From: Bryobacterales bacterium F-183
GTDB taxonomy: Bacteria; Acidobacteriota; Terriglobia; Bryobacterales; Bryobacteraceae
Direction of reading: 5' to 3'
Length of the DNA: 64,000 nt
Assembly: GCA_016865505.2 (NCBI GenBank)
Contig: AP025252.1
Coordinates: 4,359,835 to 4,423,834 of the forward strand
Every line of letters begins with the position of its first letter. Position 1 is the first letter of the stretch. Shown here in pieces: positions 6,802-15,092 of this stretch. A model generated the notes under the pieces. It did no database searches, was not told where the DNA came from, and worked only from the letters and a program-made list of their open reading frames with translations. Position numbers and translations under genes: made by a program.

Positions 6802-7932
6802 ATGGGTGAGTCGCAGAAGCGTAGTAATGCGAAATGGATGAAGTACGCCGTGCTTGGTGGGTCGCTGGTGGTGGGCGGCGTATTTGGGGGGATGATCGGG
6901 CGGCTGCTGAAGTCGGCGGAGACGAGCGGGGTGGATACGCCTTGGTGGGCGATTCTTACGATTCTGCCGTCGACCTGGTTGGTTGTGGCCTGGCATGAGC
7001 TCGGACATGCGGTGGGGGGGTGGTGGAGCGGTTTGCAGATGATTCTGTTCATGGCCGGTCCGCTGAAGATTGTGCGCGAAGGGGACGCGCTGCGGTGGCG
7101 GTACAACGACAATCTGACGGCATGGGGCGGCTTGGCGGCGATGGCTCCGCTTGGGGGAAAGCGGCTGGACGCTCCGGTGATGCGGCAGGCGATGATTCGC
7201 GTGGTGGCCGGTGGTCCTCTTTTCTCTTTTCTGGGAGCGGTTCTATTGCTGGTGCCGGCGTACCTGATGCTAGGCAAGGAGCCGGGCTGGGTGACGCCGG
7301 TGTTGGGCTTTCCGGGTGCGATGTCGCTGCTGATTGGCATACTGACCCTGGTTCCGAATTCGGCGGGCGGGTACAAGAGCGACGGCTTGCGGCTGTTGAT
7401 GTTCTTCCGCGGCGATGGGGCTACGGCGACGCGTTGGTGTAATTTGGCTACGCTGTCCGGGTTGTCGCAAACGATGCGGCCGCGGGACTGGCCGGAAGAT
7501 ATGCTGCTGGGTTGCGGTGCGGTGGAGGGCGACCGGAGTCATGATGGCGTTTCGGCGGCGTGGCTGCAGGCGACGTACTACGAGGACCGGCGGGAGTTGG
7601 AGAAGGCTCGGACTTGGGTGCTGGAGGCGGTGGAAGGCGCAGAGTCCTGGCCTGAGTTGGCGCGGCCGTACCTGTCGGTGGCGGCAGCGGCGATCCATGC
7701 GCGGCTTGGAGATGCGACTACGGCGCGGCGGTACGCGGATGAGGTTCGCGAGGGCGGGCTGCTGCAGAAGTTTTCGAAACTGTATACCGAAGCGCTGGTG
7801 CTGGAGGCTGAGGGTCGCGCGGGTGAGGCTCGGGCAGCGGCGGAAGGTGCGCTGCGGGAGATCGGCAAGCAGCCGAAGGGTACGCAGTTGGCTGCGCGCG
7901 AGGATCTGGAACGGATACTGACACTCGCTTAG
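6802..7932 (+). CDS. M50-family membrane metalloprotease with C-terminal helical region
   Basis: 376 residues. The zinc motif HELGH lies near residue 65, inside a membrane segment, and a second region NSAGGYKSDG (about 186-195) takes the place of the usual NPDG box that supplies the third zinc ligand. Four or five hydrophobic segments fall between residues 15 and 195, so the active site is in the membrane. Residues about 210-376 are soluble, Ala/Glu/Arg-rich and probably TPR-like helices. Such enzymes cut membrane-anchored regulators, but no substrate candidate is adjacent. RBS GGAGGAATGAGG lies just upstream. The stop overlaps the stop of the convergent rdgB by four bases. Confidence 0.82.
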   Translation: MGESQKRSNAKWMKYAVLGGSLVVGGVFGGMIGRLLKSAETSGVDTPWWAILTILPSTWLVVAWHELGHAVGGWWSGLQMILFMAGPLKIVREGDALRWRYNDNLTAWGGLAAMAPLGGKRLDAPVMRQAMIRVVAGGPLFSFLGAVLLLVPAYLMLGKEPGWVTPVLGFPGAMSLLIGILTLVPNSAGGYKSDGLRLLMFFRGDGATATRWCNLATLSGLSQTMRPRDWPEDMLLGCGAVEGDRSHDGVSAAWLQATYYEDRRELEKARTWVLEAVEGAESWPELARPYLSVAAAAIHARLGDATTARRYADEVREGGLLQKFSKLYTEALVLEAEGRAGEARAAAEGALREIGKQPKGTQLAAREDLERILTLA

Positions 7933-8510
7933 GCGCGGATCCGGTCGAGGAGCAGGCGGAAGGCTTGGGCTCGGTGGCTGACCTCGTGCTTGCGGGTTGC
8001 GTCGGCTTCTCCGAAGGTGCAACCGAACGGGGGGTAGTAGAAGAGGGGGTCGTAGCCGAAGCCGTGGGGTCCTTTGGGGGCGTCGATGATTTGGCCTTCT
8101 ACGGCGCCTCGTACGGTGAGGATCGGTTGGCCTTTGTCGGCGAGGGCGATGGCGCAGACGAAGCGGGCGGTGCGGTTGGCGATGCCCTGCAGGTTTTTTA
8201 GCAGGAGACGGTTGTTGGCTTCATCGTCGCCGTGGGTTCCTGCGTAGCGCGCCGAGTGTACGCCGGGGGCTCCGTTGAGGGCGTCTACTTCGAGGCCGGA
8301 ATCGTCGCAGAAGACGGGTCCTGGGGCGTAGGCGGAGTAGTAGATGGCTTTGAGCATGGCGTTCTCTTCAAAGGTCGCGCCGGTCTCTTCGGGGGCGGGG
8401 ATGTCCTTCAAATTGGGGACGATCTCGACCTCGTGGTTTTCGATCTGGGCGGCGAGTTGGAATTCGCGGAGCTTGCCGGGGTTTCCGGTGGCGCAGTAGA
8501 GAGTCTTCAT
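7929..8510 (-). CDS. rdgB: XTP/dITP pyrophosphatase (RdgB/HAM1)
   Basis: 193 residues, the usual length. It removes non-canonical purine triphosphates (ITP, XTP, dITP) from the nucleotide pool by cutting them to the monophosphate. The family start TGNPGKLREF (substrate-binding loop), FEENAMLKA, the catalytic DDSGLEVDAL box, GVHSARYAG and the C-terminal GFGYDPLF and HRAQAF segments are all present. Its ATG overlaps the TGA of prmC (ATGA), so the two are translated together. The 3' end meets the M50 gene tail to tail. Confidence 0.97.
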   Translation of the reverse strand: MKTLYCATGNPGKLREFQLAAQIENHEVEIVPNLKDIPAPEETGATFEENAMLKAIYYSAYAPGPVFCDDSGLEVDALNGAPGVHSARYAGTHGDDEANNRLLLKNLQGIANRTARFVCAIALADKGQPILTVRGAVEGQIIDAPKGPHGFGYDPLFYYPPFGCTFGEADATRKHEVSHRAQAFRLLLDRIRA

Positions 8511-9322
8511 ATTTGTGCGATGGCGATGCGGGGGTGGCCTGCCAGGTCGGGGCGGATTTCTGCTTCTGGCAGTAGCCTTTTGAGTTTGGGGGCGGTGTCG
8601 AAGGCGAGTTCGAGGAAGAGCCAGCCTCCGGGGATGAGGACGCGCTTCGACTGCTCGATGATGCGGCGGTAGTGCTGCATGCCGTCCTCTTCCGAGAATA
8701 AAGCCAGGTGGGGTTCGTGGTCGACGACTTCGCGCTGGAGGGTGTCCTGCTGGGTCTTGGGGATGTACGGCGGGTTCGAGACGATGGCGGCTAGCGACTG
8801 CGGGGCGATGGCTTCGAGGAGGTCGCCTTGGAGGAAATGGACATCGGCGCCGAGGGTCGCGGCATTGGCTTTGGCGACTTGCAGGGCTTCGGGTGAGATG
8901 TCGACGGCTGCGATCTGGGCCTTGGCTTCGAGAGCCAGGGTGATGGCGATGGCTCCGCTGCCGGTGCCGATGTCGAGGATGGGGCCTTTGGGTAACAGCG
9001 TTTGCAGTACGGCTTCAACCAAAAGTTCGGTTTCCGGGCGGGGGATCAAGACAGCCGGGGTGACCTGGAAATCGCGGCCGTAGAATTCCTGGATGCCGGT
9101 GATGTATTGCGTCGGCTTGCCCTTCATGCGCTCGTGGAGGTAACGGCCGTAGTGGATCCACCAGAGTTCGCGGAGTTCGTCGGTCGAGTGGGCGTAGAGC
9201 CACTGTTTGGGCTGCCGGATGGCGTGCGAAAGCAGGACCTCCGCGGTGAGCCTTGGGGCGTCGATGCCGGACTTTTCGAGTAGCTCGGTTCCTTGTTCGA
9301 GGGCTTGGCGGACGGTCAACAA
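8507..9322 (-). CDS. prmC: Peptide chain release factor N5-glutamine methyltransferase
   Basis: 271 residues. It methylates the glutamine of the GGQ motif in release factors RF1 and RF2 using S-adenosylmethionine. An N-terminal helical domain (1-85) leads into a Rossmann methyltransferase: PRPETELLVE, the SAM-binding DIGTGSGAIAI (about 120) and the signature VSNPPYIP (about 186), which binds the target glutamine. The start is a TTG at 9322 (reading MLTVRQALEQG); no in-frame ATG lies nearby. It is divergent from the next gene with only 24 bases between starts, so the promoters must overlap or lie inside the genes. Confidence 0.95.
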   Translation of the reverse strand: MLTVRQALEQGTELLEKSGIDAPRLTAEVLLSHAIRQPKQWLYAHSTDELRELWWIHYGRYLHERMKGKPTQYITGIQEFYGRDFQVTPAVLIPRPETELLVEAVLQTLLPKGPILDIGTGSGAIAITLALEAKAQIAAVDISPEALQVAKANAATLGADVHFLQGDLLEAIAPQSLAAIVSNPPYIPKTQQDTLQREVVDHEPHLALFSEEDGMQHYRRIIEQSKRVLIPGGWLFLELAFDTAPKLKRLLPEAEIRPDLAGHPRIAIAQI

Positions 9323-9346
9323 AGCTCATGATACTCTGGCGGTTCC

Positions 9347-10708
9347 ATGCATCGCCGGATTGTGTTGGCGCTGGTTTGCGCGTTGGGATTGCGGGCGCAG
9401 TTTCATGCGGGCGCGGGGTCGCGGCTGATTTCGCCGGACGTCCAGGATTATTCGAAAGCCAAGGTGTACCTCGCCGGGTTTGATAAAGACCGCAAGGCGA
9501 CGGGCATACACGATCCTTTGTATGCGCGGTGTGTGGCGTTGGGTGTGGGTCCGGCGAAGGCATCGCCACCGTTGTTGATCTGCGGGATCGACTCCATTGG
9601 GCTGTTTTGGGACGATGTTTTGCGCATTCGCAAGGCGCTAACGTCGCGCAAGGTGGTGTACAAGGGCCTGATTGTGGCGGCGAGCCATTCGCATCAGACG
9701 CCGGACACGATGGGGTTGTGGGGTCCTGGAGAGAAGACCGGGATCGACGAGAAGTACACGAGCCTGGTGGTGGAGCGTACGGCGGATGCGGCGGTGGAGG
9801 CTATTCGCCGGATGGTGCCGGCTCGGGCGAGGGTCGTGACGGTGCGGAGTCCGGAACTGGATCGGTTTATCGATGACGACCGGCCTCCGAAGCGGCATGA
9901 TTCCGATGTCGTGGCGCTGGAGGCTTTGGATGCCAAGAGCGGCAAGCCGCTGGCGGTGCTGTTGAACTGGGCGAATCACCCGGAGGCCTTGGGGTCTAAG
10001 AACAAGCTGGTGTCGGCGGATTATGTCGCGCGGCTGCGGACGCGGATTGAAGAACTGCATTTGGGTGCGGTGGCCGTGTTTGCGAACGGTGCGCTGGGTG
10101 GGATGCAGTCGCCTTTGGGGGCCGAGGTTCCGGGCGGGTTGAAGGATGGCACGTTTGAGAAGGCCGACTATATTGGCGCTCGGGTAGCCGATATGACTTG
10201 TGCCGCGCTCGATAAGGCTGCCGATGTGGAGATCGGCAAGGTTGAGTATCGCGAGAAGATGATTCGGATTCCGGTGAGCAACGCGGGATTCAAGGTCGCG
10301 ATGGAGAAGAACATCTACAACGGGCGGAAGGCCTGGAATCCGGATGGTACGACCACGACTGTAGTGGGAATGTTCCGGCTGGGTACAGTGCTCGAAGGCG
10401 CAACGGTGCCCGGTGAACTGTACCCGGAGCTTTCGATGGGTGGCATTGAGCGGTACCGCGGTGCGGACTTTCCAGATGCTGCGCTGGAGCCGGCGATCAA
10501 GGGGTCACTGATGCGGGCGCCGCACCGGATGCTGCTGGGGCTGGCCAATGACGAGGTCGGCTACATCATCCCCAAAGCGGAGTGGGACGATGCCGCGCCG
10601 TGGCTGAATGGGGCGAAGAAGCGGTGGTACGGCGAGGTGAACTCGGTGGGTCCGGAAGCGGCGCCGCTGATTGCCAAGGCTCTGGCAGAGCTGTTTGGCG
10701 CGAATTGA
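9347..10708 (+). CDS. Neutral/alkaline ceramidase-like secreted hydrolase
   Basis: 453 residues with a signal peptide (MHRRIVLALVCALGLRAQ). The body resembles the N-terminal domain of neutral/alkaline ceramidases: a GIHDPLYARCVAL strand, a metal-site-like ASHSHQTPDTMG (about residue 110) and LNWANHPEALG (about 207), both with the His spacing of the zinc site. It is shorter than full ceramidases and lacks the C-terminal immunoglobulin-like domain. Related proteins are common in acidobacteria and planctomycetes and most have unknown substrates, so ceramide hydrolysis should not be assumed. It ends 12 bases before the HAD gene. Confidence 0.78.
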   Translation: MHRRIVLALVCALGLRAQFHAGAGSRLISPDVQDYSKAKVYLAGFDKDRKATGIHDPLYARCVALGVGPAKASPPLLICGIDSIGLFWDDVLRIRKALTSRKVVYKGLIVAASHSHQTPDTMGLWGPGEKTGIDEKYTSLVVERTADAAVEAIRRMVPARARVVTVRSPELDRFIDDDRPPKRHDSDVVALEALDAKSGKPLAVLLNWANHPEALGSKNKLVSADYVARLRTRIEELHLGAVAVFANGALGGMQSPLGAEVPGGLKDGTFEKADYIGARVADMTCAALDKAADVEIGKVEYREKMIRIPVSNAGFKVAMEKNIYNGRKAWNPDGTTTTVVGMFRLGTVLEGATVPGELYPELSMGGIERYRGADFPDAALEPAIKGSLMRAPHRMLLGLANDEVGYIIPKAEWDDAAPWLNGAKKRWYGEVNSVGPEAAPLIAKALAELFGAN

Positions 10709-10720
10709 ATACAACACGAC

Positions 10721-11404
10721 ATGATTGCAGCTTTTTTGTTTGACCTGGATGGGGTGATCATCGATTCGATGCCCATGCATACGGTGGCTTGGCGGGAGTA
10801 TCTGACGCGGTTCGGGTTCGATCCGGAAGGTGTTGAACATCGGATGCACGGCAAGCGGAACGATGAGATTGTCGCCGAGTTCTGGGGCCGCGAGATTACG
10901 CCGGAAGAGAACTTTGGACACGGGGCGGCGAAGGAAGCGCTGTTTCGGGAATTGATCGATCCGGTGTTTGGCGCGCAGCTAGTACCGGGGGTGGCGGAGT
11001 TCCTGCGGAACTACGGTGAAATACCGAAAGCGGTAGCGACTAATGCTGAGCCGGCGAACGCAGAGTACGTGCTTTCTAAGGGAGAACTAAAGCATTACTT
11101 CCAGGCTGTCGTGGATGGAATGCAGGTACAGAACCCCAAGCCTTATCCCGATGTGTATTTGAGAGCGGCAAATTTACTCGGAGTGGACCCCAGCCGGTGC
11201 ATCGTCTTTGAAGACTCGCCGACGGGGGTAGCGGCCGGCCGTGCAGCGGGGGCGCGTGTGATCGGGGTATCGACACATGCGGCGGCGCTGGACGGCGTGG
11301 AGCTGATGATTCCGAACTTTGAGAGTGCCGAGTTGCAGCGATGGCTCAGCAGCGAGGGTCTGAACAGGACCGTCATCAACGGGGGCGGCAACGGGCGACG
11401 CTAG
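10721..11404 (+). CDS. HAD-superfamily hydrolase, beta-phosphoglucomutase/phosphatase type
   Basis: 227 residues. Motif I is FDLDGVIIDSMPMH (nucleophile Asp at about residue 9, acid/base Asp two on), motif II AVATNAEPAN (about 108), the motif III Lys lies in NPKPYPDVY (about 138) and motif IV is VFEDSPTGVAAG (about 165). The helical cap (residues 15-85) is of the beta-phosphoglucomutase type. This subgroup contains sugar-phosphate phosphatases and mutases; which one cannot be read from the sequence. The last 20 residues (Gly/Asn/Arg-rich) overlap the start of the kinase-like gene by 64 bases. Confidence 0.9.
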   Translation: MIAAFLFDLDGVIIDSMPMHTVAWREYLTRFGFDPEGVEHRMHGKRNDEIVAEFWGREITPEENFGHGAAKEALFRELIDPVFGAQLVPGVAEFLRNYGEIPKAVATNAEPANAEYVLSKGELKHYFQAVVDGMQVQNPKPYPDVYLRAANLLGVDPSRCIVFEDSPTGVAAGRAAGARVIGVSTHAAALDGVELMIPNFESAELQRWLSSEGLNRTVINGGGNGRR

Positions 11405-13794
11405 CGTGTTTGCTGGCGGCGGCCGCATCGGTGTGCCTGCTGGGGCATCCGGAAGAATCTGAAATACCCAAAATTTCGATGGAGCAGGCGACGTCGCGCA
11501 TGGGTCGCGATTTTGCGCCTGCCTATGAACGCCGTCACGTGAAGATCGCGGGGCAGGTGTCCGACCGGCCGTACTGGGATAGCGATGGCTGGCTGGCACC
11601 GCTGCGCGATGACGAGGACTTCGGCATACTTTTGCGTGGCGGGGTGACCGTCGAGCAGTTGGAGCCTGGCGACGCGGTGGAAGCGACGGGCGAGATCGTG
11701 CGGTTCCGGGGGATGCCGGTGCTGGCGGTGACGGAAGTGACGCGGGTGTCGCGCGGGGAGACGACGGGCGCACGGCAGGCGACGATCGCTGAGGGCTTTG
11801 GGTTCCGGAGCCTGGCTCTGCCAGTGGAGATTGAAGGGCAGGTGACCGAAGTCCTGCACGATGGCGCGACCGAAACTCTGGTGGTGAACGATGGCGGGGC
11901 TGAGGTCCGGGCGGTGTTTTATAAACGACGCCGCGATGAGGAGACCAAGTTGCGGCCGTTGCGGGCTGGAGATCGGGTACGGCTGAATGGGATTGTCACG
12001 CAGGATGCGGCGCTGCCTCCTTACGACCGGTACTTCCAACTGACATTGCCGGCGGCGGATCGCGTGGTGCTGGTGGAATCAAGCGGCATGATTCCGGCGT
12101 ACCTGTTGCTGTCGGCAGCGTTGGGCATCGCGCTGGTGGCGATGATCTGGTGGGTACGGGATCAGCGGCGGAAGACGTTCCGCGCCACGATGAAGCGGCT
12201 GAACGATGTCGGTGAGGGCGTGCTGGCAGCAGCCACGATGGCGGAGATCGCGCGGAAGGTGAATGCCGAGGTTCCGGCTGCGATGCGGGTGTCGGGCGCG
12301 TCGATTTACCTGTACGACCGGAAGTCCAAGTCCTTGAACCGGGCGTTGCCGGGACGCGGCGGGTCCAAGAGCGGGCGGGCGGCGGCGGACGCGATCCTGA
12401 TTGAGAAGCCGGGTAGCGGATTGGGCAATGTGATCTCGCTGAGCTATCGCAATGGGCATCCGATGGCGATTCCCGATACGCGCCGCAGCGACCTATTCAA
12501 AGGACAGCAGGTGAATGCGCCGAGGTCCGTGCTGGCGGTTCCGATGCTGGCGCAGGGAGAGACGTTGGGGGTCCTGCTGCTGGAGCATGAGAGCCGGTTG
12601 CGGTACTTCCATCATGAAGAGCAGGCGTCGGCACAGCATCTGGCGAATCAGATTGCGGCGTCGATCAAGATGCTGGAGCAGAGGTCGTTCCGGGAGCAGT
12701 TGTTCAAGAGCGAGAAGCTGGCGGCGACCGGGCAGTTGATTGCGGGTGTCGTGAATGACTTGCGGAATCCGGTGGAATCCGTTTTGACGCTGTCGCAACT
12801 GATGCTGTTCCGCGGCGGCAAGAGTGAAGAGCGGGAACTGCGGATGCTGGCGGCTGAGGCGCAGCGTACGGCGGAGATTGTGGCACGGTTGATCTCGTTT
12901 GGGCGTAGCGAGGAAGTGACCGCAAAGCCGGTGGACATCAACGGGATGCTGCGCGACCTGCTGCAGTTCCGCGAGCGGGAGTGGAAGACGCTGGCGATCC
13001 AGATGACGGATCGCATGAGCCGGGACGCGGCGGTGGTGATTGGCGCGCAGGGTCAACTGGAGCAGGTGCTGTTGAACATCCTTCTGTATGCGGAACGAGC
13101 GGTGTCGGAAACGGGGTCGAAGCAGATTAGCGTGGAGACATCGACGTTGGGTCGCCGGGTGCTGGTGGAAGTCGCGTTTCCGATGGGCGAGAGCATGGCG
13201 GATCCGTTTGCGGTGGATGAAGAAGAAGGCGGAACGGGTGGACTGGCTGTGCTGCGTGGGATTGTGCAGAGCCACGGCGGGGCAATTCAGTTTGACCCGG
13301 TGCCAGGGATTGCGGCGGCGCGGATCAGCGTCGAATTGCCTCGCGCGATGGAGAATGGCGCGACTGCGCCGATACGGCCTGCCGGTGGGCGCGAGGTTGC
13401 GACGGCATCGAAGGTTGTGGGTACGCCACTGACGGCGGTGATCGTGGAGCCGGATACGGCATCGCAACGGGCGATTGTCGCGATGCTGGCGCACCGGGGC
13501 CATCGTGCCGTACCGGTGGGGTCCGCCGAAGAGGCGCTGGACCTGGCGCAGAGGGTGAAGTGCGACCTGGTGATTTGCGCGTCCCGCATGGCGGGCTTTC
13601 AGTGGATGGCGTTCTATGAGAAGGTACGGGGGCATACGGACGAGTTCGTCCTGCTGATGGAGCAGAGCGAGCGCGGATACAGCTTTGCGCCGGGTGAGGG
13701 GCACGCGTTGCGGAAGCCGGTGACCGAAGCGGATATCGACCGGGTGCTGGGGGCTTGGGACGGCGCGGAGCCGGCATCGGTTTTGCAGCGGTAA
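11341..13794 (+). CDS. Hybrid histidine kinase-like protein without phospho-acceptors (pseudokinase)
   Basis: 817 residues. Layout: membrane start (1-37), an extracytoplasmic OB-like region (about 60-240), a membrane helix (about 251-272), a GAF domain (about 290-450), a HisKA-like segment (455-530), an ATPase-like region (545-670) and a receiver-like domain (700-800). The H-box reads AGVVNDLRNPVES, so the phospho-acceptor His is Asn472. The N-box has Asn579 but Tyr583 in place of the second Asn, and no DxGxG box is visible. In the receiver, DLVICASRMAG puts Ala747 where the phosphorylated Asp belongs, while the Lys-Pro pair (RKP) is kept. It therefore probably acts by protein contact, not phosphotransfer. 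The 64-base overlap with the HAD gene implies co-transcription. Confidence 0.85.
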   Translation: MAQQRGSEQDRHQRGRQRATLACLLAAAASVCLLGHPEESEIPKISMEQATSRMGRDFAPAYERRHVKIAGQVSDRPYWDSDGWLAPLRDDEDFGILLRGGVTVEQLEPGDAVEATGEIVRFRGMPVLAVTEVTRVSRGETTGARQATIAEGFGFRSLALPVEIEGQVTEVLHDGATETLVVNDGGAEVRAVFYKRRRDEETKLRPLRAGDRVRLNGIVTQDAALPPYDRYFQLTLPAADRVVLVESSGMIPAYLLLSAALGIALVAMIWWVRDQRRKTFRATMKRLNDVGEGVLAAATMAEIARKVNAEVPAAMRVSGASIYLYDRKSKSLNRALPGRGGSKSGRAAADAILIEKPGSGLGNVISLSYRNGHPMAIPDTRRSDLFKGQQVNAPRSVLAVPMLAQGETLGVLLLEHESRLRYFHHEEQASAQHLANQIAASIKMLEQRSFREQLFKSEKLAATGQLIAGVVNDLRNPVESVLTLSQLMLFRGGKSEERELRMLAAEAQRTAEIVARLISFGRSEEVTAKPVDINGMLRDLLQFREREWKTLAIQMTDRMSRDAAVVIGAQGQLEQVLLNILLYAERAVSETGSKQISVETSTLGRRVLVEVAFPMGESMADPFAVDEEEGGTGGLAVLRGIVQSHGGAIQFDPVPGIAAARISVELPRAMENGATAPIRPAGGREVATASKVVGTPLTAVIVEPDTASQRAIVAMLAHRGHRAVPVGSAEEALDLAQRVKCDLVICASRMAGFQWMAFYEKVRGHTDEFVLLMEQSERGYSFAPGEGHALRKPVTEADIDRVLGAWDGAEPASVLQR

Positions 13795-13840
13795 ATGCGC
13801 GTATTTGACTGCGTCTTGGAATAGGAGATACGCTGAAGTC

Positions 13841-14473
13841 GTGAGTCTGCCGGTCGCACGATTCGTACCTGCCCGACTGTACTTCAGCGGCGCGATGACC
13901 GCGGCTGCGTTGTGCCTGTTCTCGACGGGCTGGACGTTCCGCTGGTGGCCGTCGGTGATTCCCGCCGCGCTGTTTGCGTTGACCGGACTCGCGCTGTACT
14001 ACCTGGCATCCCGCCCGGCAGTAGAAATCCACGAACATTGGCTGCGGATCGGCAATGAAATGATCCCCTGGCAGGACATCCGGCGGCTGGACCGTACTCG
14101 GTGGAGTTCGCCTCTTGCGGTGTACCTGACCTTGATTGACGACCGGCGGATCGCGCTGCTGTACCCCGGCGATGGCGATAGCTGTTCGGAACTGTTGCGG
14201 TTCCTGCGTCGCAATTCCCGCGAAGCCCTGATTGACGGTGTCCCATACCGGCAGTTTTGGGGCGAGGTTCTTCCGGCTGTGAAAGAGCAGCGGAACGGCG
14301 GCAGCGGTAGCAGCAATGTAAGCGTTGCGACGTCAACGACCACCGCTGCTGCGACGGGTAACGTACCGAAGTACCGGATTGTGCGTCCGGAAGAAGAAGA
14401 AGAGATCGAGCGGATGCTGCAGCGTCTGAAGACGGTGGGCAACATCGACTCGAAGAGTTCCGACGAGAGCTAG
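13841..14473 (+). CDS. Membrane protein with PH-like domain, function unknown
   Basis: About 210 residues from GTG 13841 (MSLPVARFVPARLYF), chosen over an upstream TTG because AGGAG lies at 13823-13827 and the family-like hydrophobic part starts soon after. Two membrane helices (about 17-55) are followed by a compact beta region with VEIHEHWLRIGNEMIPWQDIRRL, typical of bacterial PH-like membrane proteins. A low-complexity Ser/Thr/Ala linker (about 155-180) and an acidic helix (EEEEEIERM) form the C-terminus. It follows the pseudokinase by 46 bases and is followed closely by the DUF218 gene. Confidence 0.65.
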   Translation: MSLPVARFVPARLYFSGAMTAAALCLFSTGWTFRWWPSVIPAALFALTGLALYYLASRPAVEIHEHWLRIGNEMIPWQDIRRLDRTRWSSPLAVYLTLIDDRRIALLYPGDGDSCSELLRFLRRNSREALIDGVPYRQFWGEVLPAVKEQRNGGSGSSNVSVATSTTTAAATGNVPKYRIVRPEEEEEIERMLQRLKTVGNIDSKSSDES

Positions 14474-14477
14474 AGCG

Positions 14478-15092
14478 TTGCCGAGACGGCGATCGCGCAT
14501 CCTGCTTGCGGCATTTCTGGCCGCGATTTTTGTTTTCTCCCTTACCTACAAAATCTGGCTGCCGTGGTTTGGCACGCATCTCGTAGCGGAGTCCGCCTTG
14601 CTGCCGGTGACCGAGAAGGTGGACGCCGTGGTGGTGCTCGCCGGGGATTCCTTTGGGCTGCGCGTGCTGAAGGGTGCGGAACTGGTGGTACGCGAGGGGG
14701 TGGCTCCGGTGGCGCTGGTGAGCGGACCGAGCCATGTGTACGGCGTGAGCGAGGCAAAGCTGGCGGTGGATTTGGCGGAACGTGCGGGGTACGACCGGAC
14801 GAAGCTGGAGCCCTTGCCGTTCGATCATTTTTCGACCGAGGAAGAGGCGGCCTCGATTGCGGCGGAGATCCGGCGGCGGGGGATGAAGCGGGTGATTGTG
14901 GTGACGAGCAACTATCACACGGGAAGGTCCGAGCGGATCTGGAAGCGGCAGGCTGGCGGCGACTTTACGGTTCGGATGGTAGCGGCGCGGGATCACGATG
15001 TGGTGCCGGAGACATGGTGGAAGACGCGCGAGGCGCGGAAGAAGATTTTCAGTGAGTGGTTGAAGCGGGTGACGGGTCCGTTTGGGATATGA
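14478..15092 (+). CDS. DUF218 (YdcF/SanA-like) membrane-anchored protein
   Basis: 204 residues from a TTG at 14478 (MPRRRSRILLAAFLAAIFV): a basic start and one membrane anchor. The DUF218 core follows with DAVVVLAGDSFGLRVLKGAEL (first conserved block, about residue 48), LVSGPSH, STEEEAAS and VIVVTSNYHTGRSERIW (about 138-155). Family members are linked to envelope barrier functions and, in some bacteria, to S-adenosylmethionine binding; the exact reaction is unclear. Its stop overlaps the ATG of the ABC exporter by four bases (ATGA), so the two are probably made together. Confidence 0.85.
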   Translation: MPRRRSRILLAAFLAAIFVFSLTYKIWLPWFGTHLVAESALLPVTEKVDAVVVLAGDSFGLRVLKGAELVVREGVAPVALVSGPSHVYGVSEAKLAVDLAERAGYDRTKLEPLPFDHFSTEEEAASIAAEIRRRGMKRVIVVTSNYHTGRSERIWKRQAGGDFTVRMVAARDHDVVPETWWKTREARKKIFSEWLKRVTGPFGI

